NCBI GenBank assembly: GCA_016185605.1
Contig: JACPNG010000009.1
Location: 1 to 53,837, forward strand
Direction: 5' to 3'
DNA from: Candidatus Woesearchaeota archaeon
GTDB lineage: Archaea; Nanobdellota; Nanobdellia; SCGC-AAA011-G17; JACPNG01
DNA: 53,837 nt
The notes beneath the pieces are model-generated. The model was given only the letters and a program-made list of their open reading frames with translations. It did not search any database and was not told the origin of the DNA. Both the position numbers and the translations under genes were made by a program. Position 1 is the stretch's first letter. The number at the start of each line of letters is the position of its first letter. Shown in pieces: positions 15,018 through 23,085 of this stretch.

Positions 15018-16609
15018 TCCTTCACCACCAATAAACTATTATACTTAGCAATATTATCTTCTATAGCACCAGAAACATCAATTATTTTTTCAATATGATA
15101 TAATAGTTCATCCTCCTTAAACAAATTCTTATCATCATAGATATCAATTTTAAGAAGATGTTTTCCAGGAAGGGTAAATTCTATAGAATAACTAAATTCT
15201 TCAGATTCTCCTCTATTAATTGTTTTCTTAAATTCTTTTTCTAATTCATAATCTAATTCTTCTGCATTAAAAACAACTTTAATCTTCTTTTTTTCATCAA
15301 AAGTATTGTTAAATTCCAGAATAATATCGTCTTTTTTATTGACCTCAAATAATGGAATTATTAGATTATAATCTTTTATAATTGGAGTAATACTTAAATT
15401 AAATTCTAAATTGCTTAAATCCACTAGACCAGAACCAAATTTAATATCCTTTCCAATTTCTCCCAAATCCAAAGCTCCTCTTTCTAATATTTCTTTGATT
15501 TCAAAGGGATTTAAATTAGGATTTTTTTGCAATATTAAGGCAACAGCTCCGGATACATGAGGAGTTGACATTGAAGTTCCAGAAAAACAACTTATTCCAT
15601 TAGGAATAGAACTACAAATATTAACTCCAGGAGCAGTTAAATCCGGCTTTATATAATCCAAGATAGTATCGCCAGAAGAAAAAACAGCATAATTATTTTG
15701 TTTGTCTACAGCTCCTACTGTTATGGCTTCTCTAGTTATTCCGGGGGTAGTAACTCCTGTAAAACTTCCGCAGCCCTGAGCGCAGTTTCCAGATGCTATT
15801 ACAACTATAACATTTTTATTTATAGCTTCCTTTATCTTAAGAACTTCGGGAGCATCCAGCAAATCTTCAGGATTTCCAGAATAAGAAGCTCCCAAGCTTA
15901 AGCTTATAATATCTGCTCCGTCATCTGTTTCTGGATTATTATCTGGGTCTAGAACATAGTCTATAGCATTTATTAAAGAGCTTAATTGCCCATAACCATT
16001 ACTATCTAAAACCTTGGCATTTATTATTAATGCATTTGGCGCTATACCTTTTAAGCTTCCATTTCCCGTAGCAATTCCAGCTACATGGGTTCCATGCCCA
16101 TTATAGTCATTAGGATCATTTTCATTAGTAAAATCCCTTTCTAGAATAACTTTTCCCTGTAACATTTCATGATTTTTATCTAATCCAGTATCTAGAATGG
16201 CTATTTTTATATTGTCTCCTTTATATCCCAGATTCCATAAATAATCTGCATTTATTTGTGGAACACTTTCTTCTAGAACAATAAACGTTTGCCTGTCAGG
16301 CCATATTTTTATTACACTATCCTCCAAGGATAATTCATTAATGTCTTCGCCTTTTAACTCAACTAGAATAAAATCTTCATCTAAACTTTCTTTAATTATC
16401 CCTTTATTTTTTATTTTATTTATTAAATCTTTATTTTTTACTTGAATTATAATAGGAATTGATTCTTCTGGATTTTCTTTTATTAGTTCTTTAATTTCGT
16501 GATTGATCTTATCTTTAGACAAAACAGAATTTGTTGTGTAAACTCCAATAGAAACAATTATTAGTACGCTTAAAATTATAGAACCAATTATGAATTTTTT
16601 ATTTCTAAT
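15014..16609 (-). CDS. Secreted subtilisin-like serine protease (S8), possible AUU start
   Basis: S8 protease with a propeptide-like N-terminus. Numbered from the TTG at 16522, the catalytic residues are D111 (LDTGLD), H143 (NGHGTHVAG) and S317 (FSGTSMSTPHVSG), with oxyanion N246 (ASGN). Starting at that TTG gives no signal peptide. The frame is open upstream to a TAA, and reading back to an ATT at 16607-16609 adds 29 residues beginning MRNKKFIIGSIILSVLI, a good signal peptide, preceded by AAGGGGG. No ATG, GTG or TTG lies between the stop and this ATT. The C-terminal about 150 residues look like beta-rich secretion or adhesion sequence. It is coupled (ATGA) to the FG-GAP fragment and may process the island's surface proteins. 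Confidence 0.8.
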   Translation of the reverse strand: MRNKKFIIGSIILSVLIIVSIGVYTTNSVLSKDKINHEIKELIKENPEESIPIIIQVKNKDLINKIKNKGIIKESLDEDFILVELKGEDINELSLEDSVIKIWPDRQTFIVLEESVPQINADYLWNLGYKGDNIKIAILDTGLDKNHEMLQGKVILERDFTNENDPNDYNGHGTHVAGIATGNGSLKGIAPNALIINAKVLDSNGYGQLSSLINAIDYVLDPDNNPETDDGADIISLSLGASYSGNPEDLLDAPEVLKIKEAINKNVIVVIASGNCAQGCGSFTGVTTPGITREAITVGAVDKQNNYAVFSSGDTILDYIKPDLTAPGVNICSSIPNGISCFSGTSMSTPHVSGAVALILQKNPNLNPFEIKEILERGALDLGEIGKDIKFGSGLVDLSNLEFNLSITPIIKDYNLIIPLFEVNKKDDIILEFNNTFDEKKKIKVVFNAEELDYELEKEFKKTINRGESEEFSYSIEFTLPGKHLLKIDIYDDKNLFKEDELLYHIEKIIDVSGAIEDNIAKYNSLLVVKE

Positions 16610-16729
16610 TTTGACCCCCTTATGATATTTAATAGATACTTAATACTTAAATAGATTTCTAGCGAATTAATATGATTAATATTAAAAGAATAAGATATGC
16701 TTTAATTTTACCTCTTTTATTCATTTTTA

Positions 16730-16807
16730 TTATGTTTTTTCTAGTTCTAAAAAAACCATAAAGATTGAGATTAAGGCATAAATTCCAATTATTATTATAT
16801 TCCTCAT
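16730..16807 (-). CDS. Possible 25-aa single-span membrane peptide
   Basis: Small frame MRNIIIIGIYALISIFMVFLELEKT whose ATG overlaps the TGA of the upstream Cys-rich gene (ATGA), the coupling used repeatedly in this island. It encodes one hydrophobic span with a charged tail. Such short frames also arise by chance; the overlap is the main support. Confidence 0.35.
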   Translation of the reverse strand: MRNIIIIGIYALISIFMVFLELEKT

Positions 16808-17808
16808 CCAAACAATCCTCCTATAAATTTAAATACAAAATAAACAAAACTCTTAGGTTCTTCATCTTTATTTTCTTTTGCTACTACAATTATTTCTTCA
16901 AATTCCTTTCCTTTTTCAATCTTATTATCTAAGTTTACATCATCTTTTTCTTCTATTACTTCATTTTCAGCTTCTTTTTCTTCTTCCTCACAATCTTCAT
17001 CTATTTTATCGTTGCAATTATTATCTTTATTGTCAGAACATATTTCCTTAGCGGATTTATGAGTTTCTGGATCATTGTCATCACAATCCTCATTGCAATC
17101 TCCAGCTTTATATCCGTCTTCATCTTTATCTACACATACATTACAATCTGATGGACAATTATTTTTATCTTCTTTTTCTTTGCATTTATTGTCTCCACAG
17201 CAAATATATCCCAAGAAACAACCTTGTTTATCCTCTCCAAGTTCAACTATAAATTCACTCTTGCAAAATGGCTTTCCAAAATATTTGCATTCCTTACATT
17301 CCCCATTATAACAGTCTTCAGATTTGCAATCATTATTACTATTGCATTTCTCTCCTTCCTCGCATTTTTCACATAATCCGCCGCAATCTACATCTGTTTC
17401 ATTTCTATTTTTTATGTTATCATCACAAGTTTCACAAACTGAACAATAAGGGCCTCCGCAATCCACACCATTTTCTTCGTTTATTGAATCTTTTTTTCCA
17501 TTAGAGCATAATTCATTCATAGTAGAAATATCCAATAATGCAGATCTTTGCTCTTTATTGTCTTCATAATATGTCTCTAAATTAGATATTACAATTCCAT
17601 TAATAGCTTCTGTGTTTGATGCTGGTACTGTTTCAGAAACACCGCCTACATTAACTACAACAGCGCCTCCAGATCCAACATTTTCTAATCTAATTATTTT
17701 TCCGTTATGTGTAACAGAATCTCCAACAAATAGATAAATTTCTTCAGCTAAAGCTAATGGAATAATTAAAATAAATAAAATTACAATTAATTTACTAATT
17801 TTTAACAT
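16804..17808 (-). CDS. Secreted Cys-rich protein with MopE-type metal-binding repeats
   Basis: Product of 334 aa. It has a signal peptide (LIVILFILIIPLALA), then a beta-rich N-terminal domain (about 20-90) with DSVTHNGKIIRLENVG. A Cys-rich array follows: NGVDCGGPYCSVC, CDDNIKNRNETDVDCGGLCEKC, CNSNNDCKSEDCYNGEC, and a MopE-like unit CVDKDEDGYKAGDCNEDCDDNDPETHKSAKEICSDNKDNNCNDKIDEDC that I split here only for recognition. A Glu/Lys-rich linker leads to a C-terminal hydrophobic end (SFVYFVFKFIGGLFG). MopE repeats elsewhere bind Ca or Cu. This is probably a cell-surface metal-binding or structural protein. Confidence 0.75.
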   Translation of the reverse strand: MLKISKLIVILFILIIPLALAEEIYLFVGDSVTHNGKIIRLENVGSGGAVVVNVGGVSETVPASNTEAINGIVISNLETYYEDNKEQRSALLDISTMNELCSNGKKDSINEENGVDCGGPYCSVCETCDDNIKNRNETDVDCGGLCEKCEEGEKCNSNNDCKSEDCYNGECKECKYFGKPFCKSEFIVELGEDKQGCFLGYICCGDNKCKEKEDKNNCPSDCNVCVDKDEDGYKAGDCNEDCDDNDPETHKSAKEICSDNKDNNCNDKIDEDCEEEEKEAENEVIEEKDDVNLDNKIEKGKEFEEIIVVAKENKDEEPKSFVYFVFKFIGGLFG

Positions 17809-17934
17809 TTTTCTGTAATATTAAATTGAGATACAAAGTTTAAATATGTTACTATAATAATATTTATTAATCTTAATATAAAAGGAATTTATGCTAGATT
17901 TAAAACAAATAAATGAGATTATAAAATACTTGAA

Positions 17935-18273
17935 ATGGAAAACATAAGCTATCTTGGATTGAAAAAGCTCGATGATTTGGAGATTATGACTATTAACAGA
18001 CTAACAGAAAGATTCTATTCAAGAATTAACAAGGAATTCGAAGACTCTTCATTAACAATAGACATTAAAAAATACAAATCAACAGGCAAGAGAAGCAAAT
18101 ACTCAATACACCTGAGGATTAATCATCCAAGTATAAAGAATATATTAGCAGCAAAGCAATATGACTGGGATTTAGCCACAGCACTGCATAAGACCTTTGA
18201 CAATATATTAAATGAGATAGAGCATAAGTCAAAAAAAGAATCAATTAAAAGAAAAAGATTAAGCGAATCATGA
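17935..18273 (+). CDS. HPF/RaiA-like ribosome-associated protein
   Basis: Basic protein of 112 aa with a beta-alpha-beta-beta-beta-alpha pattern like the S30AE (hibernation factor/YfiA) fold: SLTIDIKKYKSTGKRSKYSIHLRINHPSIKN, then the helix WDLATALHKTFDNILNEIEHK and a Lys/Arg tail. The family call is by overall pattern rather than a diagnostic motif. An in-frame stop at 17914-17916 limits the start to 17935. A TATA-like TTTAAATATG lies further upstream. It is followed 49 nt later by kae1. Confidence 0.5.
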   Translation: MENISYLGLKKLDDLEIMTINRLTERFYSRINKEFEDSSLTIDIKKYKSTGKRSKYSIHLRINHPSIKNILAAKQYDWDLATALHKTFDNILNEIEHKSKKESIKRKRLSES

Positions 18274-18321
18274 TTATTTCTTATATTAAATTTTATAAAT
18301 CTTATTGATTATAAGAATAAG

Positions 18322-19305
18322 ATGAAAGAATTATTATGCTTAGGAATCGAGGGAACAGCCCATACATTCGGAGCAGCAGTAGTTACAGGCAAAAAGAGAA
18401 TATTAAGCGATGTAAGGGATATGTATACTACTGAATCTGGAGGAATAATCCCAAGTGAAGCAGCCAGACACCACAAAGAATTATCAAATGAGATAATAGA
18501 AAATGCTCTAAGAGAGGCTAATAAAGAATTTAATGATATAGATATAATAAGCTTTAGCAGATCTCCTGGATTAGCGCCTTGCTTATTAGCTACAAAAGAC
18601 AAAGCTATTGAACTAGCCAAGAAATACAATAAAGATTTAGTTGGAGTAAATCATGCTGTATCACATCTAACTTCTGGATTATTATTTACAGAAGCTAGAA
18701 ATCCAGTATATATCTATGTTTCCGGAGCTAACACCCAAATAATTGCTTTAATAGACAAAAGATTTAGAATATTGGGAGAAACATTAGATGTAGGATTGGG
18801 AAATGCCCTGGATAAATTCGGAAGGGGTATTGGACTGGGATTTCCCTCTGGCCCTAAAATAGAGGAATTGGCAAAAGATGGAAAATATATTGAACTGCCT
18901 TATACTGTAAAAGGAATGGATCTAGCTTTTTCTGGAATTGTGACAGAAGCTGTTAACAAATACAAAAAAGGATTTAAAAAAGAAGATTTGTGCTTTTCAA
19001 TCCAGGAGACATTATTTGCGATGCTGACAGAAGTAGTGGAAAGGGCTTTGGCTTTTACAGAAAAAAAAGAAGCCTTGTTAATAGGAGGGGTAGCAGCCAA
19101 TAAAAGATTAGCTGAAATGCTGGAAATAATGTGCAAGGAAAGAAAAGCCAAATTTTACTCAGTTCCAATAAAATATTCTGGGGACAACGCGATTATGATT
19201 GGCTGGCAGGGCATCTTAGAATACAATGCCGGAAAAAGAGATAATTTAAATGTTGATATAGATGATTCAGAAAGAACAGACGAAGTTGAAGTAATATGGC
19301 ATTAA
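18322..19305 (+). CDS. kae1: Kae1/TsaD, tRNA threonylcarbamoyladenosine synthase subunit
   Basis: ASKHA-fold protein that transfers threonylcarbamoyl to A37 of ANN-decoding tRNAs within the KEOPS complex. Visible features are LGIEGTAHTFGAAVV at the N-terminus, the metal motif NHAVSHLTSG (H-x3-H), YVSGANTQI, LDVGLGNALDKFGR, GGVAANKRLAEML and the C-terminal metal Asp in YSGDNAIMIGW. The length of 327 aa is typical. It is not fused to Bud32, and no Bud32 gene is in the window. Its stop codon overlaps the start of the next gene. Confidence 0.96.
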   Translation: MKELLCLGIEGTAHTFGAAVVTGKKRILSDVRDMYTTESGGIIPSEAARHHKELSNEIIENALREANKEFNDIDIISFSRSPGLAPCLLATKDKAIELAKKYNKDLVGVNHAVSHLTSGLLFTEARNPVYIYVSGANTQIIALIDKRFRILGETLDVGLGNALDKFGRGIGLGFPSGPKIEELAKDGKYIELPYTVKGMDLAFSGIVTEAVNKYKKGFKKEDLCFSIQETLFAMLTEVVERALAFTEKKEALLIGGVAANKRLAEMLEIMCKERKAKFYSVPIKYSGDNAIMIGWQGILEYNAGKRDNLNVDIDDSERTDEVEVIWH

Positions 19306-19667
19306 AAGATATACTTGAAGGATTAAATAAAGTAAACGGATTAAATAATGTCAATATTCTTGGTGATGAAGACAAGGATATTATAAGAAATCTAGAAGAG
19401 GAGAATAATATAGGAGTTTTAGAATGCATTGACAGAAACCATGTTGTCATGGTTGTGCATAATTCTGGATTCAGGGAGCCTGAAAAAAATATGGTAATAA
19501 AAGAAAACGGCATTGCGATATTCCCAGCTTTAGAATTTCCAGAAGTCAAAGCCAAGGATGTTGTTTCAAGCTCTCCTGGAATTAATGTTCACGAATATCT
19601 AAGAAGAAGATTTAATCTAAATATAGATAATGAACATGCTACATTATTGATTGGATTTAATCTTTAA
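19296..19667 (+). CDS. Hypothetical protein coupled to Kae1
   Basis: I do not recognise this 123-aa protein. It is acidic with no signal peptide or membrane segment. It has alternating helices and strands, with a central GVLECIDRNHVVMVVHNSG segment and a closing LNIDNEHATLLIGFNL strand. Its ATG lies inside the last codons of kae1 (10-nt overlap), so it is translated with Kae1 and may act with it. Functional linkage is inference only. Confidence 0.65.
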   Translation: MALKDILEGLNKVNGLNNVNILGDEDKDIIRNLEEENNIGVLECIDRNHVVMVVHNSGFREPEKNMVIKENGIAIFPALEFPEVKAKDVVSSSPGINVHEYLRRRFNLNIDNEHATLLIGFNL

Positions 19668-19948
19668 TAATCCCTAACTCTACATGCTAAATTATCATTT
19701 ACAAAATTTTCATAAATTAGAGTTAAAACTTCTATTTTACTTCTTCTATCGGCGGCATCTAAAAGTTTTTTGAATGATTCTTCCTTAATTTCATATTCAT
19801 CAAAATCAGAATGCATATATGGATCATAACTATTAGCCATAACTATCTTTACTGGTCCTGTATCTTTAGAAAGAGCAACACCTTGATGAGATATTGGATC
19901 ATAATAAAATTTGCCAAAGAGTGTTTCAGGAATATGAACTATTCTCAT
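19664..19948 (-). CDS. Hypothetical protein
   Basis: Product of 94 aa, soluble, family not recognised. It starts MRIVHIPETLFGKFYYDPISHQG and ends with helical and charged sequence. A TATA-like TATAAATTTTTAC on the minus strand sits about 20-28 nt upstream of the ATG (leaderless type). It is convergent with, and overlaps by 4 nt, the end of the 123-aa gene. Confidence 0.55.
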   Translation of the reverse strand: MRIVHIPETLFGKFYYDPISHQGVALSKDTGPVKIVMANSYDPYMHSDFDEYEIKEESFKKLLDAADRRSKIEVLTLIYENFVNDNLACRVRDY

Positions 19949-19999
19949 ATATATTAAATATTGTAAAAATTTATAAATCTTATGTATTATTTTAATATA

Positions 20000-20707
20000 T
20001 TAATCTCTAAGCCCAAAATAAACCCTTCTGTTATTTTTTCCTTTGTTTTCTGCTTTTATGAATATTATCTCTCCAACTTCTTTTAATGATTTGACATGTG
20101 TTCCGCCGTCGCATTGGGTGTCTAATCCCTCTATTTCCAATATCCTATAAACATCCCTGTCCTCTATATTCTTAGCTAATTTATGCAATGAAGGATTTTT
20201 CATTACTTCATCTTTTGATAAGTAATATGATTTCACCTTCAAATCTTTTTTTATCTCCTCATTTGCTTTTTCTATTTTCTTTTTAATCTCATCTATATTA
20301 TAATTTTCCAAGTTGAAATCCATTCTTGATTTTTCCAGATCCTTTTGGTTTCCGGTTATAATTGCTCCAAGCTCATTAAAGAAGATTGCATTTAGAACAT
20401 GAGCAGCAGTATGCATTCTCATTAATTTATATCTTCTCTCCCAATTTATAACCCCTTTAATTTTATCTCCAACTTTTAATCCTTCCTTATCAACCTCATG
20501 ACTAACATTTCCATTAACCTTAGCAACATAAACTACATTGTATTCAACATTATTGCAGATTATTTTTCCTGTATCATTTGGCTGACCGCCGGAATGAAAG
20601 TAGAATGCAGTCTTATCTAAGACGACATATTTATCATTATTAACTTCTATTATTATAGCTTCAAATTCTCTCAAATAGCTATCTTCTAAGTATAATAATT
20701 CTGTCAT
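20000..20707 (-). CDS. alaX: AlaX-type alanyl-tRNA editing protein
   Basis: Free-standing editing protein that deacylates Ser- or Gly-tRNA(Ala). Visible parts are the N-terminal FYPTSGGQPxDTG-like FYFHSGGQPNDTG, the zinc motif HTAAHVLNAIF (H-x3-H) and CDGGTHVKSLKEVG (C-x4-H), ending VYFGL. From ATG 20707 the protein is 235 aa, the AlaX-M size. A longer frame starts at 20719, but the ATG at 20707 overlaps the upstream stop (ATGA), which decides the start. It is translationally coupled to the LAGLIDADG protein. Confidence 0.9.
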   Translation of the reverse strand: MTELLYLEDSYLREFEAIIIEVNNDKYVVLDKTAFYFHSGGQPNDTGKIICNNVEYNVVYVAKVNGNVSHEVDKEGLKVGDKIKGVINWERRYKLMRMHTAAHVLNAIFFNELGAIITGNQKDLEKSRMDFNLENYNIDEIKKKIEKANEEIKKDLKVKSYYLSKDEVMKNPSLHKLAKNIEDRDVYRILEIEGLDTQCDGGTHVKSLKEVGEIIFIKAENKGKNNRRVYFGLRD

Positions 20708-21924
20708 CTCTTTAAACAACCTAAAGAGAAGTTATAAGTTTTTCCTTTATGTGTTATTTTCCATAAAGTTCCTTCTGAAGAATTACCAAATGATTTAACT
20801 AATCCTAATTCCTTCAATCCTTTGAAATATTTTCTTTTGTCTAAATAACCATTTATATGTTTATTTACAGTCCTATGATTTATTAAAACATTTTCTGAAA
20901 TTTGATAAGATGTTTTCGGACATCTCATCAGAGTTTTTAAAATCATAACTTTAGTATTATAATTCCATCTATTATTCTTAATTTTGTTTTTACAATTGAG
21001 TTGATGAATTAATTTTCTTTGTTTTACTGGATGATAAAATCCTATCAATTTGGAATATTTCTCTAAATCGTTTGAAAGAATGGCTATATAATATGTTTTG
21101 AATTTATCATCCTTAATAGAATTTAATCTAACATCGGTAATTGTTTTAAACTCTGGGAACTTTATATTAAATAAATTAATAAAATCTTGCAATAACTCTT
21201 TATTTGCTGAATAAAAATGAATTTCAGTCCCTTTCATACTTCCTTCATCATCCCCAAAAACTTTAATACCTTCTATAATAATATCTTTTGGAAGAGAATA
21301 AATTTGATTAGATAATCTTGCATATTTTCCTCTAAAATCAATATTATATAAATATTTTAAAATATGTCCAATTACTTTTGGAAATTCTATATGATTACAT
21401 TTCTTTCCATATCTAGATTTATATCTTCTTATTCTAACTTTTCCAAAGAAATTTAAATCATTTATGAATTGTTCAATTAACTCATTACAAGAATTTGAGT
21501 ATAAAGGTACTCTTCCTTCTGAAACTTCACCTCCACCATGTCCATCCCCTATTAACCTAAATACAATTCTTATAATTCTTTTATCTTCTTTCCAAGGAAA
21601 ATTAGGATTATAAATTAAATCGCCTCTAGGGCCTCTAAAAGCAATAACCTTTTTCTCTATTTTTCTGTAATATTCTTTATCAAAAAATAAGTTTACAACT
21701 TTATTTAGAAACCATAAAGGAATAAAATATTCTCCATCTCTATAACCCCTTATAGTTTCATAAGATATTTTATTATCTGTTCCGTTTTGAATTAAATTTG
21801 CCAACTCTTTAATTGTTTTTGTAGATTGAAGAATATTATTAAATATCTCTTTTCTTATATTTTCTTCAAAAGAAACTCTAACAAGATTGGGTAAATTCCA
21901 AATATGAAATTCTCTTTTTCTCAT
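20704..21924 (-). CDS. Free-standing LAGLIDADG-type protein with wHTH tail
   Basis: Product of 406 aa. An N-terminal helical region has an HTH-like part (TIKELANLIQNG...SYETIRGYRDGEY). Two LAGLIDADG-like motifs follow, VFRLIGDGHGGG (about 124) and IKVFGDDEGSMKG (about 223), each with an acidic catalytic-position residue. A C-terminal winged-helix-like part (TSYQISENVLINHRTVNKHINGYL) ends the protein. It may be a homing endonuclease or a domesticated DNA-binding regulator of the same fold. A TATA box (21946-21953) 22 nt before the ATG makes it leaderless, and it shares an unusual upstream element with the gene at 39522-39701. The stop overlaps alaX. Confidence 0.7.
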   Translation of the reverse strand: MRKREFHIWNLPNLVRVSFEENIRKEIFNNILQSTKTIKELANLIQNGTDNKISYETIRGYRDGEYFIPLWFLNKVVNLFFDKEYYRKIEKKVIAFRGPRGDLIYNPNFPWKEDKRIIRIVFRLIGDGHGGGEVSEGRVPLYSNSCNELIEQFINDLNFFGKVRIRRYKSRYGKKCNHIEFPKVIGHILKYLYNIDFRGKYARLSNQIYSLPKDIIIEGIKVFGDDEGSMKGTEIHFYSANKELLQDFINLFNIKFPEFKTITDVRLNSIKDDKFKTYYIAILSNDLEKYSKLIGFYHPVKQRKLIHQLNCKNKIKNNRWNYNTKVMILKTLMRCPKTSYQISENVLINHRTVNKHINGYLDKRKYFKGLKELGLVKSFGNSSEGTLWKITHKGKTYNFSLGCLKR

Positions 21925-21945
21925 AAATAATATTATAAATTTTGA

Positions 21946-22009
21946 TTTATATACTTCACGTGTGTCCTTGTCCGCTGTGTCCGCTACGAATATACTGGAA
22001 AATATATAT
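21946..22009 (-). promoter_or_regulatory. TATA box plus 42-nt shared upstream element, copy 1
   Basis: Minus-strand promoter of the LAGLIDADG gene: TATA box at 21946-21953, a 14-nt gap, then an upstream element at 21968-22009 with two tandem AGCGGACAM units and an AT-rich arm with TCCAGTATAT. The element matches 39745-39786 at about 38 of 42 positions, and the spacing to TATA (14 nt) and from TATA to ATG (22 nt) is identical. Confidence 0.7.
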
Positions 22010-22117
22010 TGTAGTATGTATATAGGTGGTTTCCTGTATCGAAATAAATAGATATCTTAAGTATTTGTAGTCTCTTCTATATACATCTTTTTATATCTTT
22101 TGCTTATTTTATTAATT

Positions 22118-22756
22118 ATGAAATTTGATAACATAGAAATACAAAGATCATGCCACTCTTCATTTAAAATAAAATGCGATAAAATAATCTATATAGACCC
22201 ATTTAAAATACAGGATAATGAGAAAGCTGATTTAATATTAATTACACATGAGCATTTTGACCATCTAAGCATAGAAGACATAAAAAAGATAATAGATGAT
22301 AAAACAATAATAGTGGCGACAAATGACTGCGTAAGCAAATTAAACAAGTTTAGCAACATTGTAAAAATAGCTAATCCAGGAGTTAAGTTAGAAATCCTAG
22401 GAATCAAAATAGAGGCTGTTCCTGCTTACAACATAAATAAGTTCAGGGCTCCTAACCTTCCTTTCCATCCTAAAGAAGACAATAAAGTCGGCTATATAAT
22501 GGAAATAGACGGAAAAAGAATTTATCATACAGGAGATACAGATATTATTCCAGAGATGAAAAACATAAAAGATATTGATATAATTCTAATCCCAGTTTCA
22601 GGAACTTATGTTATGACTCCAGAAGAGGCTGCTAAAGCTATTGAAATAATCAAGCCGAAAATAGCAATTCCAATGCACTATGGAGAGATTGTAGGGAGCA
22701 TAAATGATGCAGATAAATTCAAAGAATTGGCAAAAACAAGAGTTGAAATAATTTAG
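22118..22756 (+). CDS. MBL-fold metal-dependent hydrolase
   Basis: Metallo-beta-lactamase-fold protein of 212 aa, of the UPF0173/YycJ-like group. Metal motif ITHEHFDHLS (H-x-H-x-D-H), YHTGDTDII in the middle and IPMHYGEIVG near the end. I use ATG 22118 rather than the TTG at 22100 because a TATA-like TTATAT (22091-22096) lies about 22-27 nt before it, fitting a leaderless transcript. The substrate is unknown. It is convergent with the antitoxin gene, with a 4-nt overlap. Confidence 0.85.
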   Translation: MKFDNIEIQRSCHSSFKIKCDKIIYIDPFKIQDNEKADLILITHEHFDHLSIEDIKKIIDDKTIIVATNDCVSKLNKFSNIVKIANPGVKLEILGIKIEAVPAYNINKFRAPNLPFHPKEDNKVGYIMEIDGKRIYHTGDTDIIPEMKNIKDIDIILIPVSGTYVMTPEEAAKAIEIIKPKIAIPMHYGEIVGSINDADKFKELAKTRVEII

Positions 22757-23085
22757 TCTTCTAATTCAAGAATTATGTGTTTTTTATCTGGCACAGAAAC
22801 ATATATCTCTTCTCCCTTTTTTAAATTCAAGCTTCTAACTAGGTTATTATTAAGATATATTCCCAATCTATCCTGTGATAATTTCACTATCTTTTGCTTT
22901 ATTTTTAGCGGGGTTTCTCTTAATTCGCTTATAACTCTTTGTGAAGAAATTTGCTCAAATTCAAAGTAATCGCATTTATCACATTGATAGCTTAATACCT
23001 TATTTTCAGCTCCAGCTACATTAACCTCTACTTTTTTTAAGGTTGAACCGCATTCTGGACATTTCATTTTATGATCTCTTGGCAT
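22753..23085 (-). CDS. Zn-ribbon/AbrB-type antitoxin
   Basis: Product of 110 aa with two modules. The N-terminal YgiT-like zinc ribbon has CPECGS...CDKCDYFEFE (C-x2-C pairs about 9-12 and 34-37). The C-terminal SpoVT/AbrB (MazE)-type DNA-binding strand-swap domain has LGIYLNNNLVRSLNLKKGEEIYVSV. It follows a small toxin-like gene and overlaps it by 17 nt, the layout of MqsRA-type loci (toxin first). An alternative start at the second ATG (23067) would give CPECG directly. It probably represses its own promoter. Confidence 0.75.
   Translation of the reverse strand: MPRDHKMKCPECGSTLKKVEVNVAGAENKVLSYQCDKCDYFEFEQISSQRVISELRETPLKIKQKIVKLSQDRLGIYLNNNLVRSLNLKKGEEIYVSVPDKKHIILELED

Noticed and set aside
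16672-16761. Plus-strand frame of 29 aa (MINIKRIRYALILPLLF...)
   Set aside because: A plausible membrane peptide, but it overlaps the better-supported minus-strand 25-aa frame and has no coupling.
17891-17947. 18-aa frame upstream of the HPF-like gene
   Set aside because: Overlaps the gene start in another frame with nothing in its favour; could be a leader, but no evidence.
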